DNA from: CAMDKS01 sp964402975 | Lineage (GTDB): Bacteria; Bdellovibrionota_B; Oligoflexia; Oligoflexales; RGVZ01 | NCBI GenBank assembly: GCA_964402975.1 | Contig: CAYOEM010000005.1 | Span: 1-64,000 of the forward strand | Reading direction: 5' to 3' | DNA length: 64,000 nucleotides | In this document: piece by piece, positions 16,956-24,951 of the stretch | Numbering within the stretch: position 1 is the first letter of the stretch | Layout: the number at the start of each line of letters is the position of its first letter | Notes under the pieces: model-generated | The model's input: the letters and a program-made list of their open reading frames with translations, nothing else | What the model was told of the DNA's origin: nothing | Database searches by the model: none | Position numbers and translations under genes: made by a program

Positions 16956-18332
16956 ATGCACATCATAAGAAGCCGTCGAATCGCTTTGGTTATCGATGAT
17001 ACTGAAGAATCCCGTGTCATTTACTCAGCCGCGCTTAAAAGCATCGGATTTGAGCCCATACCATTAAGTGAAATCCCCTCACGAGAATTTTTCGAGCACA
17101 AGCCAATCGACCTTATTTTGCTGGATATGAGGCTAGGAAGCCTGGACGCCGTATCACGCATACAAGACATATCAAAATACTGCTCTGCCAAAATCGTCGT
17201 CATGACTGCATTTGGCAGCATTGATAAAGCTGTTGAAGCCGTAAGAAACGGGGCAGCCGGATTCTTTCTTAAAAGCGACCCCATAGACTCCCTCTTACCA
17301 AAAATAAAGTCACTATTCACCGATTCCACTGCCCATGATCAAATAGAAACATTTCTTGAAGAATGTGGAATAAAAGGACGAAGTAGAAGTTTAATTGATC
17401 TTACGAAACTAATTCTTCAAGTTGGACCAACTGGTAGTACGGTCCTAATTAATGGCGAGTCTGGCACAGGCAAAGAACTTATTGCGCAAGCCATTCATAG
17501 GGCCTCTGCAGTTCAAGGACCCTTCGTGGCAATTAACTGCAGTGCGATACCAGAACAGTTACTCGAAAGCGAGCTTTTCGGTGTTAAGCGGGGAGCGTTC
17601 ACTGACGCAAAGCAAGACCGAAGAGGGGTCCTGGATGCTGCATCTGGCGGCACGATATTTCTCGACGAGATCGGCGAATTGCAACCGTCACTACAAGCAA
17701 AGCTTTTAAGAGTGATTCAAGAATGTGAATTTACACCACTCGGAGGAACTCAGCCAGCAAAACTAAGGGCGAGGATCATCTGCGCCACCAACAGAAATCT
17801 TTTGCAAATGATGCAGGAGCAAACGTTCCGTGAAGATCTTTACTACCGAATCGCCGTCATCACACTTCGCGCGCCGAGCCTGCGAGAGAGACTTGAGGAC
17901 ATACCAGTTCTCGTCGAGCATTTCATGGGACTCTACAACCGCAAATGCGGGAAACACCTTAAGATGCCGCGCGATCATGATATTGACGTCCTTCTGCAAT
18001 ACGAGTGGCCGGGTAACATCAGAGAACTTCAAAACGCCGTTGAACGAGCTGTAGTTCTTGGCACCGGGGAGCGGCTAGCCATTAATCAGATGCTCCCGCA
18101 ATCAGACAGCGCTACAAAAATGCCCACACAGAAGTTCACTTTGAAGGATTTGAATTACAAAACCAATGTCGACGATTTTGAGCGCTCGTTTCTACTTGAA
18201 CTATTACGCGCATCAAACGGGAATTTGTCCGAAGCGGCCAGATTATCCGGCATTTACCGCGCAAACATCTATAGAATGGCAAAGCGGCTTAATATTGGTA
18301 TCGGCCGAGGATCTTCTCATGCCAAAAATTGA
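16956..18332 (+). CDS. Sigma-54-dependent response regulator (NtrC family)
   Basis: 458-residue activator with three domains. The receiver domain (about 8-122) keeps the acidic pair in VIDDTE, the phospho-Asp in LILLDMR, Thr in VVMTAFG and Lys in FFLKSD. The AAA+ sigma-54 interaction domain has Walker A GESGTGKE and Walker B TIFLDEIGE. The C-terminal Fis-type helix-turn-helix is NLSEAARLSGIYRANIYRM. The sigma-54 contact loop reads GAFTDA (residues 213-218) instead of the canonical GAFTGA. No histidine kinase is adjacent, but an Hpt gene overlaps its end, suggesting input through a phosphorelay. A sigma-54 promoter lies just beyond that Hpt gene and is a likely target. Confidence 0.93.
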   Translation: MHIIRSRRIALVIDDTEESRVIYSAALKSIGFEPIPLSEIPSREFFEHKPIDLILLDMRLGSLDAVSRIQDISKYCSAKIVVMTAFGSIDKAVEAVRNGAAGFFLKSDPIDSLLPKIKSLFTDSTAHDQIETFLEECGIKGRSRSLIDLTKLILQVGPTGSTVLINGESGTGKELIAQAIHRASAVQGPFVAINCSAIPEQLLESELFGVKRGAFTDAKQDRRGVLDAASGGTIFLDEIGELQPSLQAKLLRVIQECEFTPLGGTQPAKLRARIICATNRNLLQMMQEQTFREDLYYRIAVITLRAPSLRERLEDIPVLVEHFMGLYNRKCGKHLKMPRDHDIDVLLQYEWPGNIRELQNAVERAVVLGTGERLAINQMLPQSDSATKMPTQKFTLKDLNYKTNVDDFERSFLLELLRASNGNLSEAARLSGIYRANIYRMAKRLNIGIGRGSSHAKN

Positions 18333-18696
18333 TTTTCAAATTTACGAAAGCATGGCCCGCGTCCTGAAAGCGAGCGGGCAACTCGAGCAGCTTACGGAAA
18401 GTTTTTGCGCGAACAATACAAGGCGCATAGACGACCTAAGAGTAGCCGTCGCAAAAAAGGACGCCTCGAGCACCAGCGAAATCGCTCACGCTTTAAAGGG
18501 CAGCTGTTCTATGTTCGGCGCAAAATCATGTGCCGAATTATGCCAACAGATTGAACGTATTCTTGCAAAAACCGTTTCAGAAAACGACTACACAGAGATC
18601 TCTAATTTGATCTCGTCACTGGAAGTAGAGCTCTCCGACGTGATTACATTTCTACGCATTCAAGCCAACCCGCAAAAGCCTGAATGCTGTCCATAA
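18319..18696 (+). CDS. Hpt (histidine phosphotransfer) domain protein
   Basis: 125-residue single-domain phosphotransfer protein. The phospho-accepting histidine is in IAHALKGSC (family motif HxxKG), and the rest is consistent with a four-helix bundle. I chose the ATG at 18319, which overlaps the end of the activator gene by 14 bases; a longer in-frame reading upstream lies inside that gene. Translational overlap implies the two proteins work together: Hpt would carry phosphate from a hybrid kinase elsewhere in the genome to the activator's receiver Asp, or drain it. Confidence 0.88.
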   Translation: MPKIDFQIYESMARVLKASGQLEQLTESFCANNTRRIDDLRVAVAKKDASSTSEIAHALKGSCSMFGAKSCAELCQQIERILAKTVSENDYTEISNLISSLEVELSDVITFLRIQANPQKPECCP

Positions 18697-18728
18697 TTTT
18701 TCAACGCATCAACTGCGCTTATGAAAAA

Positions 18729-18745
18729 TGGCACAAGATGTGCTT
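18729..18745 (+). promoter_or_regulatory. Candidate sigma-54 (-24/-12) promoter
   Basis: TGGCACAAGATGTGCTT matches the consensus TGGCAC-N5-TTGCW with one mismatch; the critical GG (18730-18731) and GC (18742-18743) are at exact spacing. Transcription would start about 12 bases on, leaving a leader of about 30 bases before the small gene at 18784. It sits directly behind an NtrC-type activator gene. Confidence 0.65.
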
Positions 18746-18783
18746 TCGGTAACTATGAACTATTTTACCCTTGAGGAGCAATC

Positions 18784-19199
18784 ATGCGAGACACATCACA
18801 ATTTTTTGGAAGACCGGAGCGCCCCGTTATTGAATCACAGCGGCGAATGACTTTTTATGAGGTTTGTTTGGCCTCTAGTGACGAAGGAATTNNNNNNNNN
18901 NNNNNNNNNNNNNNNNNNNNNNNNNNNNNNNNNNNNNNNNNNNNNNNNNNNNNNNNNNNNNNNNNNNNNNNNNNNNNNNNNNNNNNNNNNNACAGCGGCG
19001 AATGACTTTTTATGAGGTTTGTTTGGCCTCTAGTGACGAAGGAATTGTTGGCGGCGCTCATCTGACCGAACTTGCAGACCTTAGCGAGGCGCTCGAGTCT
19101 ATATATGCGCGCCGCGCTGATCAACCGTTCGCCCCCCTTGTGCCCGTTGGCTTTGGGGCAAGTCTGGACGCCGGACCTCGCTGGGGGTGGATCATCTAA
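18784..19199 (+). CDS. Small uncharacterised protein gene interrupted by an assembly gap (about 86 aa when joined)
   Basis: The left part (18784-18891, 36 codons) begins at an ATG preceded by GAGGAG with 6-base spacing. The right part (19047-19199) gives 50 residues and a TAA stop. Removing the 100 N plus one copy of the flanking 55-base duplicate (155 bases, 18892-19046) joins them in frame into an 86-residue protein: MRDTSQFFGRPERP at the start, SEALESIYARRAD in the middle, GPRWGWII at the end. No signal peptide, no known family. The sigma-54-type promoter upstream suggests it is the output of the adjacent activator/Hpt pair. If the gap is real sequence, the product is different. Confidence 0.55.
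18837..19046. other. Assembly gap: 100 N between two identical 55-base copies
   Basis: 18837-18891 and 18992-19046 are identical over 55 bases, with exactly 100 N (18892-18991) between. A fixed 100-N spacer and an overlap of a typical assembler k-mer length indicate contig ends that overlap but were not merged. The true sequence most likely has one copy and no gap. Confidence 0.85.
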
Positions 19200-19362
19200 C
19201 CGGCCGTATTTTCGACCTTAATTTGCCGTTTTCAATCTCTCGAATTAGATATAGAGTTGGGAGCAGTCGATCGTGCACAGTCCGCGGCTTTGCGTATTTG
19301 GGGTTCGACCAGAAGCCCTGATCGTTCGCTATCCGCACTGAAATCGGAAAGGCAAAACTCTT

Positions 19363-20157
19363 ATGCTTCAATACCATAACCTACTCAGTCGCATTCTGGA
19401 AGAAGGCGTCGATAAGTCCGACCGCACAGGAACCGGAACGAAGAGTGTCTTTGGTCATCAGATGCGATTTAATCTCGCGGATGGATTTCCTTTAGTTACC
19501 ACAAAAAAATGTCACCTAAAATCAATTGTGTACGAGCTTTTATGGTTTTTAGCAGGCGATACGAACATAAAGTTTCTCAAAGATCATGGTGTATCAATTT
19601 GGGACGAATGGGCTGACGATCAGGGTGATCTTGGCCGAGTCTACGGCGCCCAGTGGCGGAGCTGGAGACGCCCAGATGGCAGCACGCTGGATCAAATTGC
19701 TCAGGTTGTGCAGCAAATTAAGACAAATCCCGATTCAAGACGGCACATCGTAGTAGCATATAATCCTGGAGAGCTTGATTCGATGGCGCTGCCACCGTGC
19801 CACGCATTTTTTCAGTTTTATGTGGCACAGGGCAAACTTTCCTGTCAGCTCTACCAGAGAAGTGCTGACGTATTTTTGGGTGTTCCTTTTAATATAGCCA
19901 GTTACGCTTTACTCACGATGATGGTCGCCCAGGTCACCAACCTTCAAGTGGGAGATTTTGTCCACACCTTGGGTGATGCCCATCTATACTCAAATCACAT
20001 GGAACAAGCACTCACCCAGCTAAAGCGCGACCCGCGCCCGCTTCCGACAATGAAAATAAATCCTAATGTCAAAGACATTTTCGGGTTTAAATACGAAGAC
20101 TTTGAGCTCGTGGGATATGATCCGCACCCGGCGATCAAAGCACCCGTGGCCATCTGA
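19363..20157 (+). CDS. thyA: Thymidylate synthase
   Basis: Converts dUMP to dTMP using methylene-tetrahydrofolate, producing dihydrofolate. 264 residues, the length of the E. coli enzyme. The catalytic Cys146 is in LPPCHAFFQFYV. Other invariant blocks are the N-terminal DRTGTGT phosphate-binding Arg loop, SRRHIVVAYNPGE, LYQRSADVFLGVPFNIASYA and the C-terminal PVAI. GGAAAGG stands about 10 bases before the ATG. folA follows 11 bases later, so the dihydrofolate made here is recycled by the product of the same operon. Confidence 0.97.
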   Translation: MLQYHNLLSRILEEGVDKSDRTGTGTKSVFGHQMRFNLADGFPLVTTKKCHLKSIVYELLWFLAGDTNIKFLKDHGVSIWDEWADDQGDLGRVYGAQWRSWRRPDGSTLDQIAQVVQQIKTNPDSRRHIVVAYNPGELDSMALPPCHAFFQFYVAQGKLSCQLYQRSADVFLGVPFNIASYALLTMMVAQVTNLQVGDFVHTLGDAHLYSNHMEQALTQLKRDPRPLPTMKINPNVKDIFGFKYEDFELVGYDPHPAIKAPVAI

Positions 20158-20168
20158 GTTAATTTGTA

Positions 20169-20663
20169 ATGATCGTCTCGCAAATCGTTGCCATGTCGGA
20201 AAATCGGGTCATCGGAGTCGCTGGTGGTATGCCGTGGCATATTCCAGAAGATTTCAAATTCTTCAAGCAGAAGACGATGGGCCACGCCATGATCATGGGC
20301 CGAAAGACGTGGGCGTCCATTGGGCGAGCACTACCGGGACGACTCACAATTGTCGTTAGCCGCGACCAGAATCTCCAGTTACCCGAGGGCGTTATTCTGA
20401 AGGCGTCCGTAGAGGCGGCCATCAATTATTGTGAGAGCGTCGAAAACAAGTGGGGTCAAGAGTGCTTTATTGTTGGCGGAGGAGAAATCTATCGACAAAC
20501 GCTTTCTGTGACCAACCGCATATACCTCACCACCGTCCATAAACATGTCGAAGGAGATACCACGTATCCGGAATTCTCCCGATCAACGTTCAAAGAGTTA
20601 AATAGTGAGCCCCATTTAGACGCCCCTATTCCTTTTACGTTTAGCACATGGGTACGAACTTAA
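20169..20663 (+). CDS. folA: Dihydrofolate reductase
   Basis: Reduces dihydrofolate to tetrahydrofolate with NADPH. 164 residues. The active-site acid is Asp28 in PWHIPEDFKFF (equivalent to Asp27 of E. coli). NADPH-binding GRKTWASIG and the FIVGGGEIYRQ block are present, and the C-terminus ends in FSTWVRT. The ribosome site is weak; the gene starts 11 bases after thyA and may be coupled to it. It is followed after 10 bases by a deaminase gene, so the three form a deoxynucleotide/folate unit. Confidence 0.96.
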   Translation: MIVSQIVAMSENRVIGVAGGMPWHIPEDFKFFKQKTMGHAMIMGRKTWASIGRALPGRLTIVVSRDQNLQLPEGVILKASVEAAINYCESVENKWGQECFIVGGGEIYRQTLSVTNRIYLTTVHKHVEGDTTYPEFSRSTFKELNSEPHLDAPIPFTFSTWVRT

Positions 20664-20673
20664 TTAACTAGTT

Positions 20674-21474
20674 ATGACAGACAGTGCTCACAATGGATTA
20701 CCTCTGAAATTGCCGGGTCACTGCGCCTGGATTGTCGCGCCGGGCGGGCTACTTTTATTCGCGAAATGCGACGACGATTTGGACTATAAAAATCCATACA
20801 ACTTTACTCGAACGCCTGTGACTAAACTGGTCTACGGAATAAACCAAGAATTCGGATCCGAGCGTTTTAGATACCTTCGGATGCCGATCGAGACAAACTA
20901 TCCGTTATCAACATGGGAGCGAAGCCTGGTGAAGGTTTGCGCAAAACGTCTTCGACAATTCCGTGATTTTTCTGAGGCCGTTGCCACCACCCAGCGCCAC
21001 CTTGACCTCGGAATTATTTTGGAACCTGGTCTCAACCAACATGGATACGAGACGAGCGCCGACACCTTCGAAAGCACCAACGAGGCACTAGAACGTGTCA
21101 TTGAAATTGAACGTGAGATGCGAATTTCGTCTAAATTACAAAAACGATTTAACCGACATCGGTGCGTAGCGGTTACCATCCTAGATCCGAACGGCAAAGT
21201 TCTGATTACTGCAACAAATTCAAACGCAGAAAATCAACTATTGCACGCCGAAGTTAACGCCTTCGCCCAGTTAACGAAAAACAACATAAACGAGCTGGCG
21301 CCGGGGTCGACCATAGTCACCACGTTAAAGCCTTGCATCATGTGCGCGAATTTGATTTTGGAATTTACACGCAACAAAAAAGACGTCAAAGTTTTGGCCG
21401 CCCAGGATGACTTTGGGTCATTTGGACGGCACAGCATACTAATCGATACGTTGGAGATCGTCGCGGCTACCTGA
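20674..21474 (+). CDS. Bd3614-like nucleoside/nucleotide deaminase family protein
   Basis: 266 residues. The C-terminal half is a zinc-dependent cytidine-deaminase-fold domain with the catalytic HAE (His191-Ala-Glu193) and the zinc cysteines Cys221 and Cys224 in PCIMC. The N-terminal half (about 1-150) is a family-specific region with two or three helices and no further motif known to me. The arrangement fits the Bd3614-type deaminases described from Bdellovibrio. Sitting right after thyA and folA, it could supply dUMP by deaminating dCMP or a related compound, but the substrate cannot be read from the sequence. Its stop overlaps the end of yebC by 8 bases, tail to tail. Confidence 0.78.
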   Translation: MTDSAHNGLPLKLPGHCAWIVAPGGLLLFAKCDDDLDYKNPYNFTRTPVTKLVYGINQEFGSERFRYLRMPIETNYPLSTWERSLVKVCAKRLRQFRDFSEAVATTQRHLDLGIILEPGLNQHGYETSADTFESTNEALERVIEIEREMRISSKLQKRFNRHRCVAVTILDPNGKVLITATNSNAENQLLHAEVNAFAQLTKNNINELAPGSTIVTTLKPCIMCANLILEFTRNKKDVKVLAAQDDFGSFGRHSILIDTLEIVAAT

Positions 21475-22189
21475 TTGCGGTATAAACTCGGTGCACGTCA
21501 TCATAATCATTGATATCACCAAGAAACTGCTCCACTTCTTTACGAGCATCTGGTGCAAGTTCGACCATATTTTTCGCAACGTATCCTAACTCAGCTTTGG
21601 ACACAGCCCACCCCTGCTCAGTGAGGGCTTTATTGACAGCATCAAGATCCGTCGGCTCGGCATGAAAAACTGCGCCGGTTGCACCAGCTGGCACATCCTC
21701 TTGATCCATGGCCTCCACACTTTGAGCGCCACACTCAATCGCTGCCTCTTCGATATCGATACCTTGTTTAGAAACCGTAGCCTCGACGATACCGACCCGG
21801 TCAAACATCCAGGCTACAGAACCACTGCTACCTAACTGGCCTTTACGAAAGAGCACTCTAATGTCACCGGCTGTGCGATTATTATTTTCCGTCAAGCACT
21901 CGACGATCACAGGAACTTGGTGAGGAGCAAATCCTTCATAGGTCAACGTAGAATAGGTTATGCCGTCGTCTGTTTGCCCCGATCCACGTTTGATCGCCCG
22001 CTCGATAGCATCCTTAGTCACAGAGTTTCTACGGGCGTCCTCAAGAGCTGCACGCAGCCTCGAGTTGCCCGTGGGATCTGGACCGCCCATTTTGGTCGCA
22101 ACCATGATCTCTTTGACTAATTTGCCGACCAACTTACCCTTCCGGTTGGCCGCGTCCATCTTACCTGCATGCTTCCACTGGGCGCCCAT
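21467..22189 (-). CDS. YebC/PmpR family protein
   Basis: 240-residue member of the YebC/TACO1 family, implicated as transcriptional regulators and, more recently, as ribosome-associated factors that ease translation of proline stretches. Family blocks: KGKLVGKLVKEIMVA near the N-terminus, ALEDARRNSVTKDAIERAIKRG, TYEGFAPHQVPVIVECLTENNNRTAGDIR, and GSSGSVAWMFDRVG. It begins MGAQWKHAGK, not the MAGHSKWANIKHRK of the common YebC, so it belongs to a side branch. The ATG at 22189 is chosen because GGAG lies 6 bases upstream. It runs behind the protease gene on the same strand. Confidence 0.9.
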   Translation of the reverse strand: MGAQWKHAGKMDAANRKGKLVGKLVKEIMVATKMGGPDPTGNSRLRAALEDARRNSVTKDAIERAIKRGSGQTDDGITYSTLTYEGFAPHQVPVIVECLTENNNRTAGDIRVLFRKGQLGSSGSVAWMFDRVGIVEATVSKQGIDIEEAAIECGAQSVEAMDQEDVPAGATGAVFHAEPTDLDAVNKALTEQGWAVSKAELGYVAKNMVELAPDARKEVEQFLGDINDYDDVHRVYTAIR

Positions 22190-22206
22190 CACGATCTCCA
22201 AAAATA

Positions 22207-23064
22207 CTATTTCTTGAACAGCTTACAGCCTTCCATTTGCAGATCGATCTGATTGCTTAGATTAAGGCATGAATAAACGTTGTGAGTTTGCTGGCCATAT
22301 GAGCGGCCTTTCTCTGCGAGAACCGCCCCTTGCTCATCCACTTCACATGGATTGTTCATGGTGCAGCGCTCCCCGTCATCGCTTCCGGTGTTGTTAACAC
22401 CAATCGCAACCCTCGTTCCCTCCGCTATGATCGGTGAACCTGACGTCCCATGGATCGTCTTACAGCCACCATTTACCTCGTAACGAATTGAGTCGGTCCA
22501 AATGTAACCGGCCTCACGAAGCTCAAAAACGAAGCCATCCAACGCACACTGATAACCCCGGCGCCAATAGCCAGAGATGATTTCAATTCCCTGACCTTGA
22601 GCGGGTCGACCAGATGACAGTGTTAAAGGCTCAACCGAGTACTTAGAGGTGATTTGCGTGTAAGTTTCACTAAGTTCATAAAGTGCCAAATCCGTGCCGG
22701 TCATCGTCGCATACATAATTTTTGTAGATGTAACCGTACCTATGCGGCTTTGACCATCGCGCGATAGAATCGAAAACTGGCGAGAAACCGGCTGGTTATG
22801 TAAAAAAGTGTTTGGAGCAATCATCCCCCCCGCGGCTTGCACGCAATGACCGTTTGTCATCACTACGGCCTTGTCTGTGGGCTTGGACGAGTCAAAACGA
22901 ACGAGCGAGCCCGAGCAGTTACTCAATTGAACAATTCCCTCGAAATCATAAGCATCGGTCATGAAAGCGGGTGCCGCATGTTCATTGGCCGACATTGGGG
23001 TCAAAGGAAGAGCAAATGCCGACGTGGATTTGAGCAAAAGTGCTAAAACTGCTAACTTTTTCAT
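22207..23064 (-). CDS. Secreted trypsin-like serine protease
   Basis: 285-residue exported peptidase of the chymotrypsin/trypsin fold. A signal peptide covers about residues 1-18. The catalytic triad is visible: His73 in MTNGHC, Asp125 in GTDLALYEL and Ser208 in GTSGSP. Several cysteines (NC at 50, GHC at 74, QC, GGC, ERC, NPC, SC, GC) suggest disulfides, which fits the periplasm or outside. The specificity pocket cannot be judged with confidence. No pro-region is obvious beyond a short stretch before SNCSGSLV. It could serve in feeding or in remodelling the cell surface. Confidence 0.88.
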   Translation of the reverse strand: MKKLAVLALLLKSTSAFALPLTPMSANEHAAPAFMTDAYDFEGIVQLSNCSGSLVRFDSSKPTDKAVVMTNGHCVQAAGGMIAPNTFLHNQPVSRQFSILSRDGQSRIGTVTSTKIMYATMTGTDLALYELSETYTQITSKYSVEPLTLSSGRPAQGQGIEIISGYWRRGYQCALDGFVFELREAGYIWTDSIRYEVNGGCKTIHGTSGSPIIAEGTRVAIGVNNTGSDDGERCTMNNPCEVDEQGAVLAEKGRSYGQQTHNVYSCLNLSNQIDLQMEGCKLFKK

Positions 23065-23099
23065 GGACGCATCTCCTTAAATTGGACGGTTCGAATATC

Positions 23100-23205
23100 A
23101 TGACCGTGGGTCATAATCCAGCAGAAAAAATATAACCCACTGAAATTACTGCGGCCAGAGTGGGCTGTCGATGTCTAAAACGGCCTATATGTGAACTTCC
23201 GTTTT
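23100..23205. repeat. Two dyads in the protease-recJ intergenic region
   Basis: ATGACC (23100-23105) and GGTCAT (23109-23114) form a perfect dyad with a 3-base centre, 36 bases upstream of the protease start. AAAACGG (23177-23183) and CCGTTTT (23199-23205) form a 7-base stem with a 15-base loop closer to recJ. Either could bind a regulator; neither has a U-tail. Confidence 0.35.
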
Positions 23206-23262
23206 AAGGGGCTTCTGCGCTGACGCTTAAATAATCAATCTTAGGCGGCCAATGAGTTCGCT

Positions 23263-24951
23263 TTGCAGGTTCCGGTCATCCATCCTATAAACGACTTTAT
23301 GAAACATGGACAAAAATTTAAGTACTGGGTTGCCAAAAACCCATCCAAACCCGAATCATTTGCCGATGTCGCTCGCATCGTAAAATCAGCACGAAATTTC
23401 ACGCCCGTTGATAGCTTGGATTACGGAGACCATGGACTTCACAGCGTGCTTGACGCGATATCCGATGCCATAATTCAAAACAAGCGAATCGCTCTTTACG
23501 CCGACTATGACGTCGATGGAACGATGTCATGTGTATCGTGGATTTGGTTTTTCAAAGCCATCGGATTCTCAAATTTTGTCCAATACATCCCTTGTCGCTT
23601 CAAAGAGGGCTATGGGGTTAACTTAAACGCTATCAAGCACCTCGTTGAATCTGAAAAAGCGAATCTTGTCATCACGATGGACACTGGAATTACGGCCAAC
23701 GCTGAGGCGGCTTGGTGTAAGGAGCGGGGCGTCACATTCATCTGTACGGATCACCATAAAATCCAGCCTGACAAGATGCCCGACTGTCTAATTCTAAATC
23801 CCAAACTTCACCCCGAGCCTCCATACCAAGAGCTCTGCGGCTGCGGAATCACGTTTGTGCTACTAAGAAAGTTAGCGACCCATTTACCCAGCCACAAAGT
23901 GCCAAACAGCACATGGACTGATATTTTGGCCCTCACGGGTATGGCTACGATCTGTGATGTAGTGCCCTTGAATGGCGTTAATCACAAACTTGCCAAGATG
24001 GGTGTCGATGCACTCATGCGAAGTCAGCGCCCGATTCTAACGAAACTGCGATCCGCCGCCCAAATCACGGAAACTGACGAGAAAGATGTGGGCTTTAAAC
24101 TAGGCCCACGAATTAATGCGGTTGGAAGGCTAGAACACGCCCACCTTGTCGTTAAAGCTTTTGTAGAGGATGATCCAACGGAGCTGATTGCATTCATGAA
24201 TTCGGCCAATGAACGACGTCGAGCGATCCAATCAACGATCGTAGCTGAGGCCCGAACACAGGCAAGTCAAAGCAAAGAAAGCCACATTCTATTCCTTGGC
24301 GGGTCCTGGCATCCAGGCGTCGTTGGTATTGCCGCTAGTAAACTTGCTGAGGAAAATTGGAAGCCAACTTGGCTGTTTGAGCGCAAGGACGGAATTTGCA
24401 AAGGATCTGCGCGCAGCATCCCAGGGTTTGATGTTACCGACGCCATGCAGGAGTGTAAGGATCTATTTCTTAAATTCGGCGGTCACGCCGCCGCCGGAGG
24501 GTTCTCATTCAACGAACAAAATGAAAACGAGATCCGCCGCCGGCTAGAGACTTATGCAGGGATGCGGCGTGATAGATCGCCCCAGATATGGGAAAGCTCG
24601 CTGTCCTATGACTGCGAAATTCCCGCTGATCTATTACACTTAGACATACTTAAAACACTCGAAGATCTGAAACCATTCGGCCACTGTTTCGAGGAGCCAA
24701 AATTCAGATTGTCAGGCAAGGTCATAAAAGTAGATTATATGCACGACAAGACTACTGGCGATAAAAAACACAGTAAGGTGACAATAGACAGCTTGGGCGT
24801 CAAACACCGTATTCTTTTGTTTAACGAAGTTGTCGACGACGGTTGCACGGGTCAACCGCACTCATTCATCGTCAGCTTGTCTAGAAATATCTTCCGCGGA
24901 CAAACAAACCTGTCGATCACGGCACACGACTGGAGACCGGACCAACCATGA
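23263..24951 (+). CDS. recJ: Single-stranded-DNA-specific exonuclease RecJ
   Basis: DHH-family 5'-3' exonuclease used in recombination and mismatch repair. 562 residues. Phosphoesterase motifs: DYDVDGTMS (motif I), ITMDTGITA (motif II) and CTDHH (motif III), all keeping the metal-binding Asp and His residues. The DHHA1 domain ends with FGGHAAAGGFSF, and a C-terminal OB-like region follows. The start is a TTG at 23263; the next in-frame ATG (23299) would give a slightly shorter N-terminus and cannot be excluded, as no strong ribosome site decides. The stop overlaps the next gene by 4 bases (ATGA). Confidence 0.93.
   Translation: MQVPVIHPINDFMKHGQKFKYWVAKNPSKPESFADVARIVKSARNFTPVDSLDYGDHGLHSVLDAISDAIIQNKRIALYADYDVDGTMSCVSWIWFFKAIGFSNFVQYIPCRFKEGYGVNLNAIKHLVESEKANLVITMDTGITANAEAAWCKERGVTFICTDHHKIQPDKMPDCLILNPKLHPEPPYQELCGCGITFVLLRKLATHLPSHKVPNSTWTDILALTGMATICDVVPLNGVNHKLAKMGVDALMRSQRPILTKLRSAAQITETDEKDVGFKLGPRINAVGRLEHAHLVVKAFVEDDPTELIAFMNSANERRRAIQSTIVAEARTQASQSKESHILFLGGSWHPGVVGIAASKLAEENWKPTWLFERKDGICKGSARSIPGFDVTDAMQECKDLFLKFGGHAAAGGFSFNEQNENEIRRRLETYAGMRRDRSPQIWESSLSYDCEIPADLLHLDILKTLEDLKPFGHCFEEPKFRLSGKVIKVDYMHDKTTGDKKHSKVTIDSLGVKHRILLFNEVVDDGCTGQPHSFIVSLSRNIFRGQTNLSITAHDWRPDQP

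Noticed and set aside
18837..19046. Genuine tandem repeat or duplicated small gene
   Set aside because: Perfect 55-base identity with exactly 100 N between is better explained by unmerged contig ends; joining restores one open frame.
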